Positions 1-7,752 of a DNA stretch of 13,817 nucleotides are shown piece by piece (position 1 is the stretch's first letter; every line of letters starts with the position of its first letter). Made by a program: the position numbers and the translations under genes. This DNA is from JAKEHZ01 sp035280505 (GTDB taxonomy: Bacteria; Acidobacteriota; Blastocatellia; RBC074). The stretch spans positions 1 to 13,817 of the forward strand of contig DATEFT010000738.1 of assembly GCA_035280505.1 (NCBI GenBank). Reading direction: 5' to 3'. The notes beneath the pieces were generated by a model that was not told where the DNA came from, did no database searches, and saw nothing but the letters and a program-made list of their open reading frames with translations.

Positions 1-198
1 TCGCGCAGGTCTTTAAGAATCCACCAGGCGAAGTAAAATAGTTAAATTCCGATTAGCCGTTTGGCCCGTGTTTTCCGCATTTATAGTAGAGATGATAATT
101 TCATCTCCCGATAGTTCTACCGTTTTCCAGGAAATTGCCCCGGTGCAGCCCCGTCAATCACCACCACGCGCAACTGCCTTAACGTTCAAGGTGAATCC
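1..198 (+). promoter_or_regulatory. Leader region of the TPR-CHAT gene with a small inverted repeat
   Basis: This stretch is clearly richer in A and T than the coding sequence after it, as expected of a promoter region. A perfect 7-base inverted repeat, GAGATGA at 89-95 and TCATCTC at 101-107 with a 5-base spacer, lies just after a TATAGT hexamer (82-87) that could be a -10 box. The only -35-like hexamer before it (TTGGCC, 61-66) is just 15 bases away, which is short for a sigma-70 promoter. The inverted repeat could be an operator or a weak RNA hairpin. An AAGGTG at 189-194 is a plausible but closely spaced ribosome binding site for the ATG at 199. No gene can be supported here. Confidence 0.3.
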
Positions 199-3100
199 AT
201 GGCCCATGGCACTGAACCTCGCTCAATTACGGAAAGACGCGGCTTGACGCTCTTTCTGCTCGCCGGTTTGATAGTCGTGACATCCTGGCGCCAGGTCTTT
301 CCGGAGTCACACGGGCTGAACCCGCCGGCGGTTCGGCAGCACCGTGATGAGGGCCGGGATGTTCAGGCGGGTGAGAAGGTCCGTTTGCTCGAACCCGGCA
401 AACCCATCCAACGCGAGCTGATGAGCGGAATGCGGCATCCTTACCGGATCCAACTCGCCGCCGGTCAGTTCTTGAAAGCGATCGTCACGCAACAAGGTAT
501 CGATCTGATCGTGCGGGTGACAGGACCGGATGGGAAACAGATTCTGGAACTCAATGCTGAAAGCCGGCTCCAGGGTCAGGAACCGGTGTCGCTGGTGGCT
601 GAAACGGCCGGCGACTATCAGTTGGTCATTCGTCCCACCCTGAAAGAGTCGCCGGCCGGAAGCTATGAGATTCGGATTGAGGCGTTGCGCGTCGCGACCG
701 AGCAAGACCGTATCCGGCAGGACGCGTATAATCTGCGTGCTGCCAATCTTAAACTGCGGCGCGCAGGCCAATATGATGAAGCGCTCCCGTTAGCCGAACG
801 CGCGCTGGAGATCTGGGAGCAGCTCTTGGGCCCGGAAGACCTCGAGGTGGCTGCCGCTCTCTGTGACCTGGCCGACTCTCACTACGACAAAGGCGAGTAT
901 GCCAGGGCCGAGCCGCTCTTTAAACGAGCTCTCGCCATCCGGGAGAAGTCGCTCGGGCCGGATCATCCCGGGCTGGCCGCTTCGCTCAACTCTCTGGCCA
1001 GCACCTACCGGGTGCAAGGAAAGTACCGCGAGGCGGAGCCTCTCTGTAAAAGCGCGCTGGCGATCTATGAGCGGGCGCTCGGGCCGGATCATCCGTCGGT
1101 GGCCGGCCCGCTCGGCGATCTCGGCGAGCTCTATCAATTGCGGGGAAAGTACTCTGAGGCTGAGCCCCTCTTTAAGCGCGCGCTGACCATCAGTGAAAAG
1201 GCGCTCGGGCCGGATCAACCCGAAGTGGCGGTGGCGCTCAACAATCTGGCCGTCCTCTACCAGGACCAGGCGAGATCTGCCGAGGCCGAGCCTCTTCTTA
1301 AACGCTCTCTCGCCATCCGGGAGCGGGCTTTCGGGCCGGATCATCAGTCGGTGGCCATTGCGCTCAACAACCTCGCCTTCCTCTACCGATCGCAGGAGAA
1401 GTATAGCGAGGCCGAGTCTCACTTTAAACGTTCTCTCGCCATCCGGGAGCGAAGGTCCGGGCCGAATCATCCGTCGGTGGCTACCGCGCTCAACAACCTC
1501 GCCCTGCTCTGCCAAAGCCAGGGAAAATATGCCGAGGCCGAGTCTCACTTTAAACGTTCTCTCGCCATCCGGGAGCAGACGTTCGGGCCGGATCATCAAT
1601 CGGTGGCCATGGTGCTCAACAACCTCGCCCTGCTCTACAGATTTCAAGAGCGGTACGCCGAAGCTGAGCCTCTCAATCAACGCGCGCTGGCGATCTGTGA
1701 GAGGGTCTTCGGGCCGGATCATCAGGCGGTGGCCACTGTGCTCAACAACCTCGCCCCGCTCTACAAACGACAGGGAAGGTATGCCGAGGCTGAGCCTCTC
1801 TATCAACGCGCGCTGGCGATCCGCGAGCAGACGTTCGGGCGGGATCACCCATCGATCATCGCCGTGCTTAACAACTTCGCCCTGCTCTACCAGGCGCAGG
1901 GAAAGTACGCCGAGGCCGAGCCTTTCTACCATCGATCGTTGGCAATCCTGGAGAAGACCGGCGGGCTGGAGAGCGCCGACTCCGCCACCGCTCTCTTTAA
2001 CCTGGGACTGCTCTTGGCGGCGAAAGGCGATCTTGCCGGGGCCGGCAAGTTTCTGACTCGCGCCGAAATCGTTGCCGAGCGTAACCGCGCGCACCAGCTC
2101 GCCGCCGGTTCCGAACGGCATAAACTGGCCTACCTGGCTACCACCTCAAAACAGACTGACGGGATCCTCTCCTTCCACCTCCGCCATGCCCCCGATGATC
2201 CGGCGGCCCGCAATCTGGCCGCGACCATCATCCTGCAGCGCAAGGGGCGGGCGCTCGATGCCGCATCCGAAAACCTGAAGGCCCTGCGCGAGCGCTTCAA
2301 TCGTGAAGATCAGGATTTGCTCGACCGGTTGACGGAGACCCGCGCACAAATCGCCAGGTTCGTCCTCGGCGGGCCGCAGAAGATGGAGATCGAGCAATAT
2401 CGGGCCAGCATCAAGAAGCTGGAAGCTCAGGCCGATGAAGACGAGGCCGCGATCAGACGCAAAAACCGTGAATTCAGGGCACAGTCTCTGCCCGTCACGC
2501 TCGAGTCGGTACGGTCGGCCATTCCACCCGATGCCGCGCTGGTTGAATTCGCCATTTATCGCCCGCTCGATGTCAAAACCGGCAACTACGACCAGGATGA
2601 TCAGCAACGTCGCTATGCGGTTTACGTCCTGCGCCGTGATGGAGAGATCCAATGGAAGGAGCTGGGTGAGGTCCGGACCATCGATCGGGCCGTCGATGCG
2701 TTGCGCCGGGCGCTGCGCGATCCGAATCGCGGGGATGTGAAGCGCGTGGCCCGCGCCCTGGATCGGATCGTCTTTCAACCGATTCGCCCCCTGGTCGGCA
2801 ATCTGACCAGATTGCTGATCTCGCCGGAAGGCTCGCTCAACCTCGTCCCCTTCGCGGCGCTGGTGGATGAACGAGGGCGGTATCTGGTCGAACGATACTC
2901 GATCAGCTATCTGACCAGTGGACGCGACCTGCTGCGCCTGCAGGTCACCGGAGAGAGCAATAACCCGCCGCTGGTGCTTGCCGATCCGGACTTCGGAAGA
3001 CAGCGACCGGTGACGCTGGCACAGCGGAGCATCGTTTCAACAGCGGAAGCGGGAGGGCCGGTTGAGGACAGCTCCGTCCGATCTGCTTTCGGAAAGTTCT

Positions 3101-3789
3101 ACTTCCAGCCTCTGCCGTATACCGCCATCGAAGGAAAAGCCCTGCAGGCGTTGTTACCCGACGCCACCCTGTTGATGAAACAGCGGGCGACCAAGGCGGC
3201 GCTCAACCAGGCTCGCAGTCCCAGGCTTCTGCACATTGCGACCCACGGTTTCTTCCTGGAAGACCTGGAGTTGACGCCGGAAGATGGCGACAGTCAGCCG
3301 ACATCCGGTGAAGAGACTGAGAGGCGGTTGCGCCAGCTAGAAAGGAGCGGCATCCGCGTCGAGAACCCGCTGCTGCGCTCGGGGCTGGCGCTGGCCGGCG
3401 CCAACCACCCGGACGCCGAGAACAGCGGAATTTTGACGGCGCTGGAGGTGACCGGGCTCGATCTGTGGGGGACGAAACTGGTGGTGCTCTCGGCCTGTGA
3501 TACCGGAGTCGGGGAGGTCAAGAACGGAGACGGCGTCTACGGCCTGAGGCGGGCGCTGGTGCTGGCCGGATCAGAGACCCAGGTCATGAGCCTCTGGCCC
3601 ATCTCGGACGAAGCGACCAACGATCTGATGATCGCCTATCACGGCGGGCTGAAACGGGGTGCGGGACGCGGCGAGGCGTTGCGGCGGGTGCAATTGAAGA
3701 TGCTCAGGCAGACGAGGTGGCGGCATCCGTACTATTGGGCCAGCTTCATCCAATCTGGCGAGTGGGCGAACCTGAACGGCCACCGTTGA
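199..3789 (+). CDS. Membrane-anchored TPR-CHAT domain protein (caspase-like protease family)
   Basis: The 1196-residue protein has four parts. Residues 15-29 form one hydrophobic segment after a basic N-terminus, reading as a signal anchor or signal peptide. Residues about 63-163 look like a beta-rich PPC-type domain (glycine/aspartate turns, ending in GSYEIRIEA). Residues 179-640 are eleven 42-residue TPRs of the kinesin-light-chain type, most with LNNLA, YAEAEPL and GPDHPSVA cores. After a helical linker, residues about 780-1196 form a CHAT domain, with the predicted catalytic His1016 in HIATHGFF and Cys1100 in LSACDTG, ending in the usual YYWASF..GEW. CHAT is the caspase/separase-like peptidase fold; the TPRs normally sense or hold a partner. 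With a signal anchor, the TPR and CHAT parts would lie outside the cytoplasm. The start is the only early in-frame ATG and is preceded by AAGGTG. The substrate is unknown. Family assignment is firm; protease activity is inferred from the intact His-Cys pair. Confidence 0.92.
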   Translation: MAHGTEPRSITERRGLTLFLLAGLIVVTSWRQVFPESHGLNPPAVRQHRDEGRDVQAGEKVRLLEPGKPIQRELMSGMRHPYRIQLAAGQFLKAIVTQQGIDLIVRVTGPDGKQILELNAESRLQGQEPVSLVAETAGDYQLVIRPTLKESPAGSYEIRIEALRVATEQDRIRQDAYNLRAANLKLRRAGQYDEALPLAERALEIWEQLLGPEDLEVAAALCDLADSHYDKGEYARAEPLFKRALAIREKSLGPDHPGLAASLNSLASTYRVQGKYREAEPLCKSALAIYERALGPDHPSVAGPLGDLGELYQLRGKYSEAEPLFKRALTISEKALGPDQPEVAVALNNLAVLYQDQARSAEAEPLLKRSLAIRERAFGPDHQSVAIALNNLAFLYRSQEKYSEAESHFKRSLAIRERRSGPNHPSVATALNNLALLCQSQGKYAEAESHFKRSLAIREQTFGPDHQSVAMVLNNLALLYRFQERYAEAEPLNQRALAICERVFGPDHQAVATVLNNLAPLYKRQGRYAEAEPLYQRALAIREQTFGRDHPSIIAVLNNFALLYQAQGKYAEAEPFYHRSLAILEKTGGLESADSATALFNLGLLLAAKGDLAGAGKFLTRAEIVAERNRAHQLAAGSERHKLAYLATTSKQTDGILSFHLRHAPDDPAARNLAATIILQRKGRALDAASENLKALRERFNREDQDLLDRLTETRAQIARFVLGGPQKMEIEQYRASIKKLEAQADEDEAAIRRKNREFRAQSLPVTLESVRSAIPPDAALVEFAIYRPLDVKTGNYDQDDQQRRYAVYVLRRDGEIQWKELGEVRTIDRAVDALRRALRDPNRGDVKRVARALDRIVFQPIRPLVGNLTRLLISPEGSLNLVPFAALVDERGRYLVERYSISYLTSGRDLLRLQVTGESNNPPLVLADPDFGRQRPVTLAQRSIVSTAEAGGPVEDSSVRSAFGKFYFQPLPYTAIEGKALQALLPDATLLMKQRATKAALNQARSPRLLHIATHGFFLEDLELTPEDGDSQPTSGEETERRLRQLERSGIRVENPLLRSGLALAGANHPDAENSGILTALEVTGLDLWGTKLVVLSACDTGVGEVKNGDGVYGLRRALVLAGSETQVMSLWPISDEATNDLMIAYHGGLKRGAGRGEALRRVQLKMLRQTRWRHPYYWASFIQSGEWANLNGHR
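733..2118 (+). repeat. Tandem 126-bp repeat encoding the TPR array
   Basis: Eleven units of exactly 126 bases lie without a single insertion or deletion. The leucine codon opening each unit falls at 733, 859, 985, 1111, 1237, 1363, 1489, 1615, 1741, 1867 and 1993. The middle units are most alike: 1407-1450 and 1533-1576 are identical over 44 bases, third codon positions included. The first and last units have drifted furthest. This pattern fits growth of the array by internal duplication, with the middle copies the youngest or kept alike by recombination. It is coding DNA, not a CRISPR array. Confidence 0.93.
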
Positions 3790-4279
3790 ACTATTCCAGC
3801 TCGACTCCTATGAAAATCCCCTTGAATTGCCGTCGCCCGGGCGAGGCCGCCTCACGGCTGACGGCGTCTCGCGGATCCGGCCTCGAAAAAAATCGCGTGC
3901 GGCATGTCACACTTTTCCGAGTTTGAACACCCTAGTAAGTGACGAGTAATTGACAGTGGTCTGACTTCAGCCGGGGACTTGCGAAAGGACCGGCTGATGG
4001 AGACGACCCCAATCTGCAGAGCGCCGGGCGGCCGGACGACTTAATGCTACTGGGATGAAACGCTTCGATGAACCTCCGGGCGCTGATCGCCCGGAGGAGG
4101 GAACTCGGTTTGATCGGGTCAAATTTCAGAAAATGTAGTTTTTAACCACTTCAGCCACGAGACCGCCGCTCGGCCCAATCGGTCCGGAATGCTCATGACT
4201 CAGCCCCGAAGCATCCGGAAGCTTCAACCTACAAACGATACCAACATGCCCTGATCCATACCCATAGGAGTAATAATGC
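3790..4279 (+). other. 490-base non-coding gap with several hairpins
   Basis: No convincing gene is visible between the TPR-CHAT stop and the next start. The stretch holds several good inverted repeats. TCAGCCGG at 3967-3974 pairs with CCGGCTGA at 3990-3997. A perfect 10-base stem is formed by 4073-4082 and 4088-4097 around a 5-base loop. TTTGA at 4109-4113 pairs with TCAAA at 4119-4123. A 10-pair stem with one bulged A is formed by 4183-4193 and 4210-4219. None is followed at once by a T-tract, so none is a classic intrinsic terminator. A structured leader of the downstream gene or a small RNA is possible. It does not match the core of any riboswitch I know (TPP, cobalamin, c-di-GMP and Mn were considered). 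Confidence 0.5.
4073..4097 (+). other. Perfect 10-bp hairpin in the gap before the 700-residue protein
   Basis: CCTCCGGGCG (4073-4082) and CGCCCGGAGG (4088-4097) are exact reverse complements separated by CTGAT. The stem is GC-rich and would be very stable in RNA. The bases that follow are purine-rich (AGGGAACTC), not a T run, so it is unlikely to be a Rho-independent terminator. It is the strongest of the hairpins in this gap. Confidence 0.6.
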
Positions 4280-6382
4280 ATGAATGATGAGTTAAAGAAG
4301 GCAGTCGAGAAGTCGCAGGCCGCTTTGCAGGAGGCATTTCCCAAAGAGCGTGCGAGCTTCAAATCGCTGCTGCTCGCCAACCCCAACTACTTCGGGAACC
4401 TGCCGGAGAGTCCCTTCACGCCGGTCCTGCCCATCTCCGGCAATACCTTCTATGAAGAGCTGGGGTGCGTCGGCTACCATCCCCAGCAGGAACGCCTCGA
4501 AGGCGTGGTCTACCTCTACCAACCTTCCGGGTATGGCACGGGCATTTGCGGCCCCGGCACGCCCGAGTATGTGCGCTTCTACCTCTCTTTCGATAACGGC
4601 GCGACCTGGCAGGATCAGGGGCTGACCAGTTTTCAGGCCCACAACATTCCGGAGGGAACTGACGGCAGCAAGCGGCTGGAGTACGCGGTCTCACTGGCCG
4701 TCGACCCGGCGCGTAAACTGTGCCTCTTCGACTCGTTGATCAAGGTGCGCGCGATCCTCTCGTGGAATAATCCGCCGCCGGCCAATCAACCCAACTGGCC
4801 GCCGATCTGGGGCAATGTGCGCGAGGTCACCATCCAGGTCGAGCCGCTGCGATTCATCTTCCCGCAGCAGCTCTTCGATCTGGTCAAGATCAAGCTGCCG
4901 TCCGAACTCAAGGAGGTCATCGATCTCGAAGCGCTGATCCCCACTCAGGTCAAATCCCTGGGCGCGGTGGAGCTGTCGAAGCTCTACAAGAATAAAGGAG
5001 TCCCGGTTCATCGCTTCGCCTTCAAGGAGCTGGCGGCCTTCGCCACCTCTCAGACGGCCGTGAGCGCGGAGGCGTTGAAGAGCCTCCTGCCGGACATCAC
5101 GATCGATCCCGGCATCGGCGATCTCCTGTTCCCCCCGAAGGACGGAGACATCAGCTTCGAAGAGCTCAAATGCATCGGGCTGGATCCCAATTCGCCCGAC
5201 ACTCTGGTCGGCGTGATCCAGGTCAAGAAATCGGCCGGATACTCGGGCGGGCCATGCACTGACGGAAGTCGCGAGTACGTCACCTTCTGGGCGGACTTCG
5301 ACGGCAACGGCAGTTTCGAGACCTGCCTCGGGACGGCCAGCGTGCGCGTCTACGATCTGTCGAATATTCCGGCGGGAGGCGTCCATTACGCGGTGCGGCT
5401 GCCGGTGGATCTCAATTCCTATCGTCAGGATTGCGCCAAAGGACCCCGTGTGGTCCGCATCCGCGCGATCCTCTCCTGGAATCTGCCGGTCCCGTGCTCG
5501 AATCCCAACCAGGTGCCGACCTGGGGCAACCGCGAGGAGACGCTGATCAACATCGCGCCGTCCGCTCAATCGCCGGCCGGCAAGATCGCCATTCTGGGCG
5601 GCATTCCGGTGGCGCATATCAATTCCGCGACGGGGTTGACGACGCCCACGGCCGTCTTCGCCACCAACAACCTCGCGCCGGATCCATTTGGCCGGGAATG
5701 CCCGTTCGCCGGCCGCGTCACCGTCCAGGGGGCGCCGCTGCTGGGCCATACCTATAAGGTTGAGGTCACGCCGGTCGGAGGTGGCGCCTCGACGGCGGTC
5801 GTCACCAGCCTCGTCCTGACGCGTCTGAATGGCACGACCTTCGTCCATACGGCTGACGCCGCGACCGGGCGCTTCACCTATCTGCCTTTCACCGAGAACG
5901 TGAACAGCGTGCTTGCCCAGTGGGATACCACCGGCGATGCGGCCTGGGAGGTGAAACTTTCCACGTTCAATGGCGGCGGCATCCTGGTCGGAACCGACAC
6001 GCATCTGGTCCAACTCGATAATACCGGGCCGGAGGCTTCGATCACGATCACGTCCGGCGCGGGCGATTGCGGTAAGTTCGGGCCCAATTCCGTGCTCTCC
6101 GGGAGCTTCGTCGCGCGCGACCTCTACCTTGGGAGCTTCAGCCTGGGCGTGGAAGGCGCGGTCAATCCGCCGGGAGTCGGGGTCCCAAGCCCGAGTTCGG
6201 GACTGGTCAACACCGCCCCCGCGCCCGGCAATGGCTGGAGCCTCGACACCAAAAACATGAGACCCTGTGGCTACGTCGTCCGCGTCGTTGTCCGCGACCG
6301 GGCCATCGTCAACAGCCAATCGGTTGGCCACACGGCTTCGGACAGCCGAGGGTTCTGCCTGGAGAGATCCGGAGAGGAATAG
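4280..6382 (+). CDS. Uncharacterised 700-residue protein with a duplicated module
   Basis: I cannot assign a function. Residues 1-40 are charged and helical with no signal peptide, followed by an NPNYFGNLP motif. One module then occurs twice: residues about 57-180 and 291-415 both contain EEL.C.G, a Gly-Tyr-Gly/Ser-Gly stretch with a Cys (GICGPG and GGPCTDG), EYV.F with an Asp-rich turn, a 'NIP.G' turn, a 'YAV.L.VD' strand, a Cys, R.RAILSWN and a P.WGN.RE end. The two cores lie about 235 residues apart, with a linker between. Residues about 440-690 are beta-rich and Ig-like (DNTGPEASITI, Thr/Val-rich strands). No catalytic motif or membrane segment is visible. AGGAG at 4266-4270 lies 9 bases before this ATG, which supports the start over the out-of-frame ATG at 4276. 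From memory, similar proteins occur in Acidobacteriota and Chloroflexota as hypotheticals. Position after a TPR-CHAT gene raises the idea of a binding partner or substrate; this is inference only. Confidence 0.85.
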   Translation: MNDELKKAVEKSQAALQEAFPKERASFKSLLLANPNYFGNLPESPFTPVLPISGNTFYEELGCVGYHPQQERLEGVVYLYQPSGYGTGICGPGTPEYVRFYLSFDNGATWQDQGLTSFQAHNIPEGTDGSKRLEYAVSLAVDPARKLCLFDSLIKVRAILSWNNPPPANQPNWPPIWGNVREVTIQVEPLRFIFPQQLFDLVKIKLPSELKEVIDLEALIPTQVKSLGAVELSKLYKNKGVPVHRFAFKELAAFATSQTAVSAEALKSLLPDITIDPGIGDLLFPPKDGDISFEELKCIGLDPNSPDTLVGVIQVKKSAGYSGGPCTDGSREYVTFWADFDGNGSFETCLGTASVRVYDLSNIPAGGVHYAVRLPVDLNSYRQDCAKGPRVVRIRAILSWNLPVPCSNPNQVPTWGNREETLINIAPSAQSPAGKIAILGGIPVAHINSATGLTTPTAVFATNNLAPDPFGRECPFAGRVTVQGAPLLGHTYKVEVTPVGGGASTAVVTSLVLTRLNGTTFVHTADAATGRFTYLPFTENVNSVLAQWDTTGDAAWEVKLSTFNGGGILVGTDTHLVQLDNTGPEASITITSGAGDCGKFGPNSVLSGSFVARDLYLGSFSLGVEGAVNPPGVGVPSPSSGLVNTAPAPGNGWSLDTKNMRPCGYVVRVVVRDRAIVNSQSVGHTASDSRGFCLERSGEE

Positions 6383-6394
6383 GACGCCCGTAAC

Positions 6395-6452
6395 CAACCG
6401 CGAAAGGCGCGAAAGACGCGAACAACGTCAGATTCAGCGTCTTTCGCGGTTG
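6395..6452. repeat. Palindromic intergenic repeat, copy A
   Basis: The left arm (6395-6410) pairs with the right arm (6437-6452) over 16 positions with one G-U wobble. The left side carries a tandem of a 9-base unit, CGCGAAAGG then CGCGAAAGA (6400-6417), and the right arm is one such unit shorter. The element starts 12 bases after the stop of the 700-residue protein and lies before the converging regulator gene. It shares the 18-base string GATTCAGCGTCTTTCGCG (6431-6448) with copy B near 10010, where it occurs on the other strand. This marks a dispersed REP-like family. It could act as a bidirectional terminator or mRNA end. Confidence 0.8.
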
Positions 6453-6550
6453 AATGAAGAAAGTATGGGAGTTGGAGCGGCTCAGCGATATGGATGATCT
6501 GAGGAACTTACTCGACTAACTCGAATTCGTCAGAGCTGGTGGTATTTTGT

Positions 6551-7450
6551 TCACTGAAACAATTTCTGACGCGCCGCGTCATTGACGGCAATCATCGCCG
6601 GGTGGCGGAGTTTCCTTTCCAGCGAGACCGCATAGAACCGTTCAATCACGCCGCCCGCGGTCCCCACGCGACAAACGCCGTATTGCCGGTTGACTTCTTT
6701 CTCGATGACGACCGGCACGGGAAACAGGCCGATCCCTTTTTGACCAAAGACCATGAGCAGCGCGCTGTCTTCAAATTCTCCTACTACCTTTGGCCGCAGG
6801 TTGTTGGCCTCGAACCACTGGTTCAATGAACCTCGCAGCATGGTATTTTCGGCTGGTAACAGCATCGGGGCCTCGTTCAACGACTGCGGAAACTTGCGGC
6901 GGTAGAGCGAGGCCAGCCGTTTGGTGCCGCAGAAGACAATCGGGCTTTCACCCAGGAGGTGGTTGTAAGCCCGAACTTTGACCGACGGCCCGGCCGGCGC
7001 GTCCGTCAGGACCACGTCGAGCGCATACCGGGAGAGCTCGGCCAACAGCCGGTCGGACTTATCCTCACGGCAGATCAATTGAACTGTTTCAGTGAGGTGT
7101 AAGGCCGGCTCCAGCAGTTTCAACGCTACCATCTTGGGCACCACGTCGGCGATCCCTACGACCAATCTCAGCGGCCTGTGACCTGGCCTCCCTTTCAGCG
7201 TCTGCTGAAGCTCGCGCCCGATACTGAAGATCTCTTCGGCATAGCGAAAGACGACCTGGCCGACATCGGTCAGAACCAATCTTTTGCCGACCCGGTTGAA
7301 GAGCTTCTCGCCGAGCGCATGCTCCAGCGCCCGGATTTGAGCGCTGATGGTGGGCTGCGCCAGGCGCAACTCGGCACTGGCCTGAGTGACGCCCCCCTTC
7401 TTGGCGACCAGCCAAAAGTAGAGCAGGTGATGATAGTTGAGCCATTCCAT
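6551..7450 (-). CDS. nhaR: LysR-family transcriptional regulator, NhaR type
   Basis: The 299-residue length is typical of the LysR family. Residues 4-64 are the winged helix-turn-helix: NYHHLLYFWLVAKKGG, then ASAELRLAQPTISAQIRALE and the wing GKRLVLTDVG. Residues about 90-290 form the co-inducer-binding domain. The opening MEWLNYHHLLYFW, the 'RPLRLVVGIADVVPK' strand and the motif 'GEFEDSALLMVFGQ' are those of the NhaR subgroup. E. coli NhaR activates the sodium/proton antiporter gene nhaA in response to sodium; no antiporter gene lies in this window, so the target here is unknown. No clear Shine-Dalgarno is visible before the ATG; the start is set by homology of the N-terminus. The gene is divergent from the zinc-ribbon gene at 7753, and LysR regulators often act on the divergent neighbour. 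The subgroup call is good; the exact orthology to E. coli nhaR is not proven. Confidence 0.88.
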   Translation of the reverse strand: MEWLNYHHLLYFWLVAKKGGVTQASAELRLAQPTISAQIRALEHALGEKLFNRVGKRLVLTDVGQVVFRYAEEIFSIGRELQQTLKGRPGHRPLRLVVGIADVVPKMVALKLLEPALHLTETVQLICREDKSDRLLAELSRYALDVVLTDAPAGPSVKVRAYNHLLGESPIVFCGTKRLASLYRRKFPQSLNEAPMLLPAENTMLRGSLNQWFEANNLRPKVVGEFEDSALLMVFGQKGIGLFPVPVVIEKEVNRQYGVCRVGTAGGVIERFYAVSLERKLRHPAMIAVNDAARQKLFQ

Positions 7451-7752
7451 GGCTTGTGACTATATAGGTTTTATCTACCAGTTGGAACCAAAATATCTAT
7501 TATTCTATCAATGCGACTCGTGCTACATTTTGACCTCGGATAGTGATCGTGGCATGGATTGAGTGTGGGGAACGGCAGATCCGCGCTGTTCTCGCTGACA
7601 GCGCCGGTGAAATCGCCGGTCCGACTATTCATGCCCGATGATCTCCTTCACTGGTGGAGCATCGAGACCTTTTGCGGCATCGTTCGCAAGAGGTCTTTTT
7701 GTCTAGGATCTAGTGGAACCAGCAGTCTGAAAACCAAATCTAGGGGGAAATT
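7451..7752. promoter_or_regulatory. Divergent intergenic region between the NhaR-type regulator and the zinc-ribbon gene
   Basis: The 302 bases hold no supported gene. The first 80 bases next to the regulator are AT-rich (7458-7515), including a TATATAG run that on the minus strand lies just before the regulator start and could be its -10 region. AT-rich sequence at 7490-7512 is where a LysR-type binding site would be expected, but I see no exact motif that I can name. On the plus strand, AGGGGGA at 7742-7748 is a good ribosome binding site for the ATG at 7753. Confidence 0.4.

Noticed and set aside
3..41. Tail of an upstream gene (frame ending in TAG at 39-41)
   Set aside because: Only twelve codons are visible and other frames look equally plausible; it cannot be supported.
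733..2118. Regular repeats considered as a CRISPR array or minisatellite
   Set aside because: The period is 126 bases, all in frame, and encodes TPR consensus; there are no short repeats with unique spacers.
790..2121. Minus-strand open frame (443 codons) opposite the TPR array
   Set aside because: It only mirrors the 126-base coding repeat, which removes stops periodically in other frames.
3950..3978. Consensus TTGACA (3950-3955) as a -35 box
   Set aside because: No -10-like hexamer lies 16-18 bases downstream.
4691..6397. Long minus-strand open frame (568 codons) opposite the 700-residue protein
   Set aside because: Its product is rich in Arg, Asp and Gly without domains, and the plus-strand product has clear repeated modules and a ribosome binding site. 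It is a shadow of codon bias.
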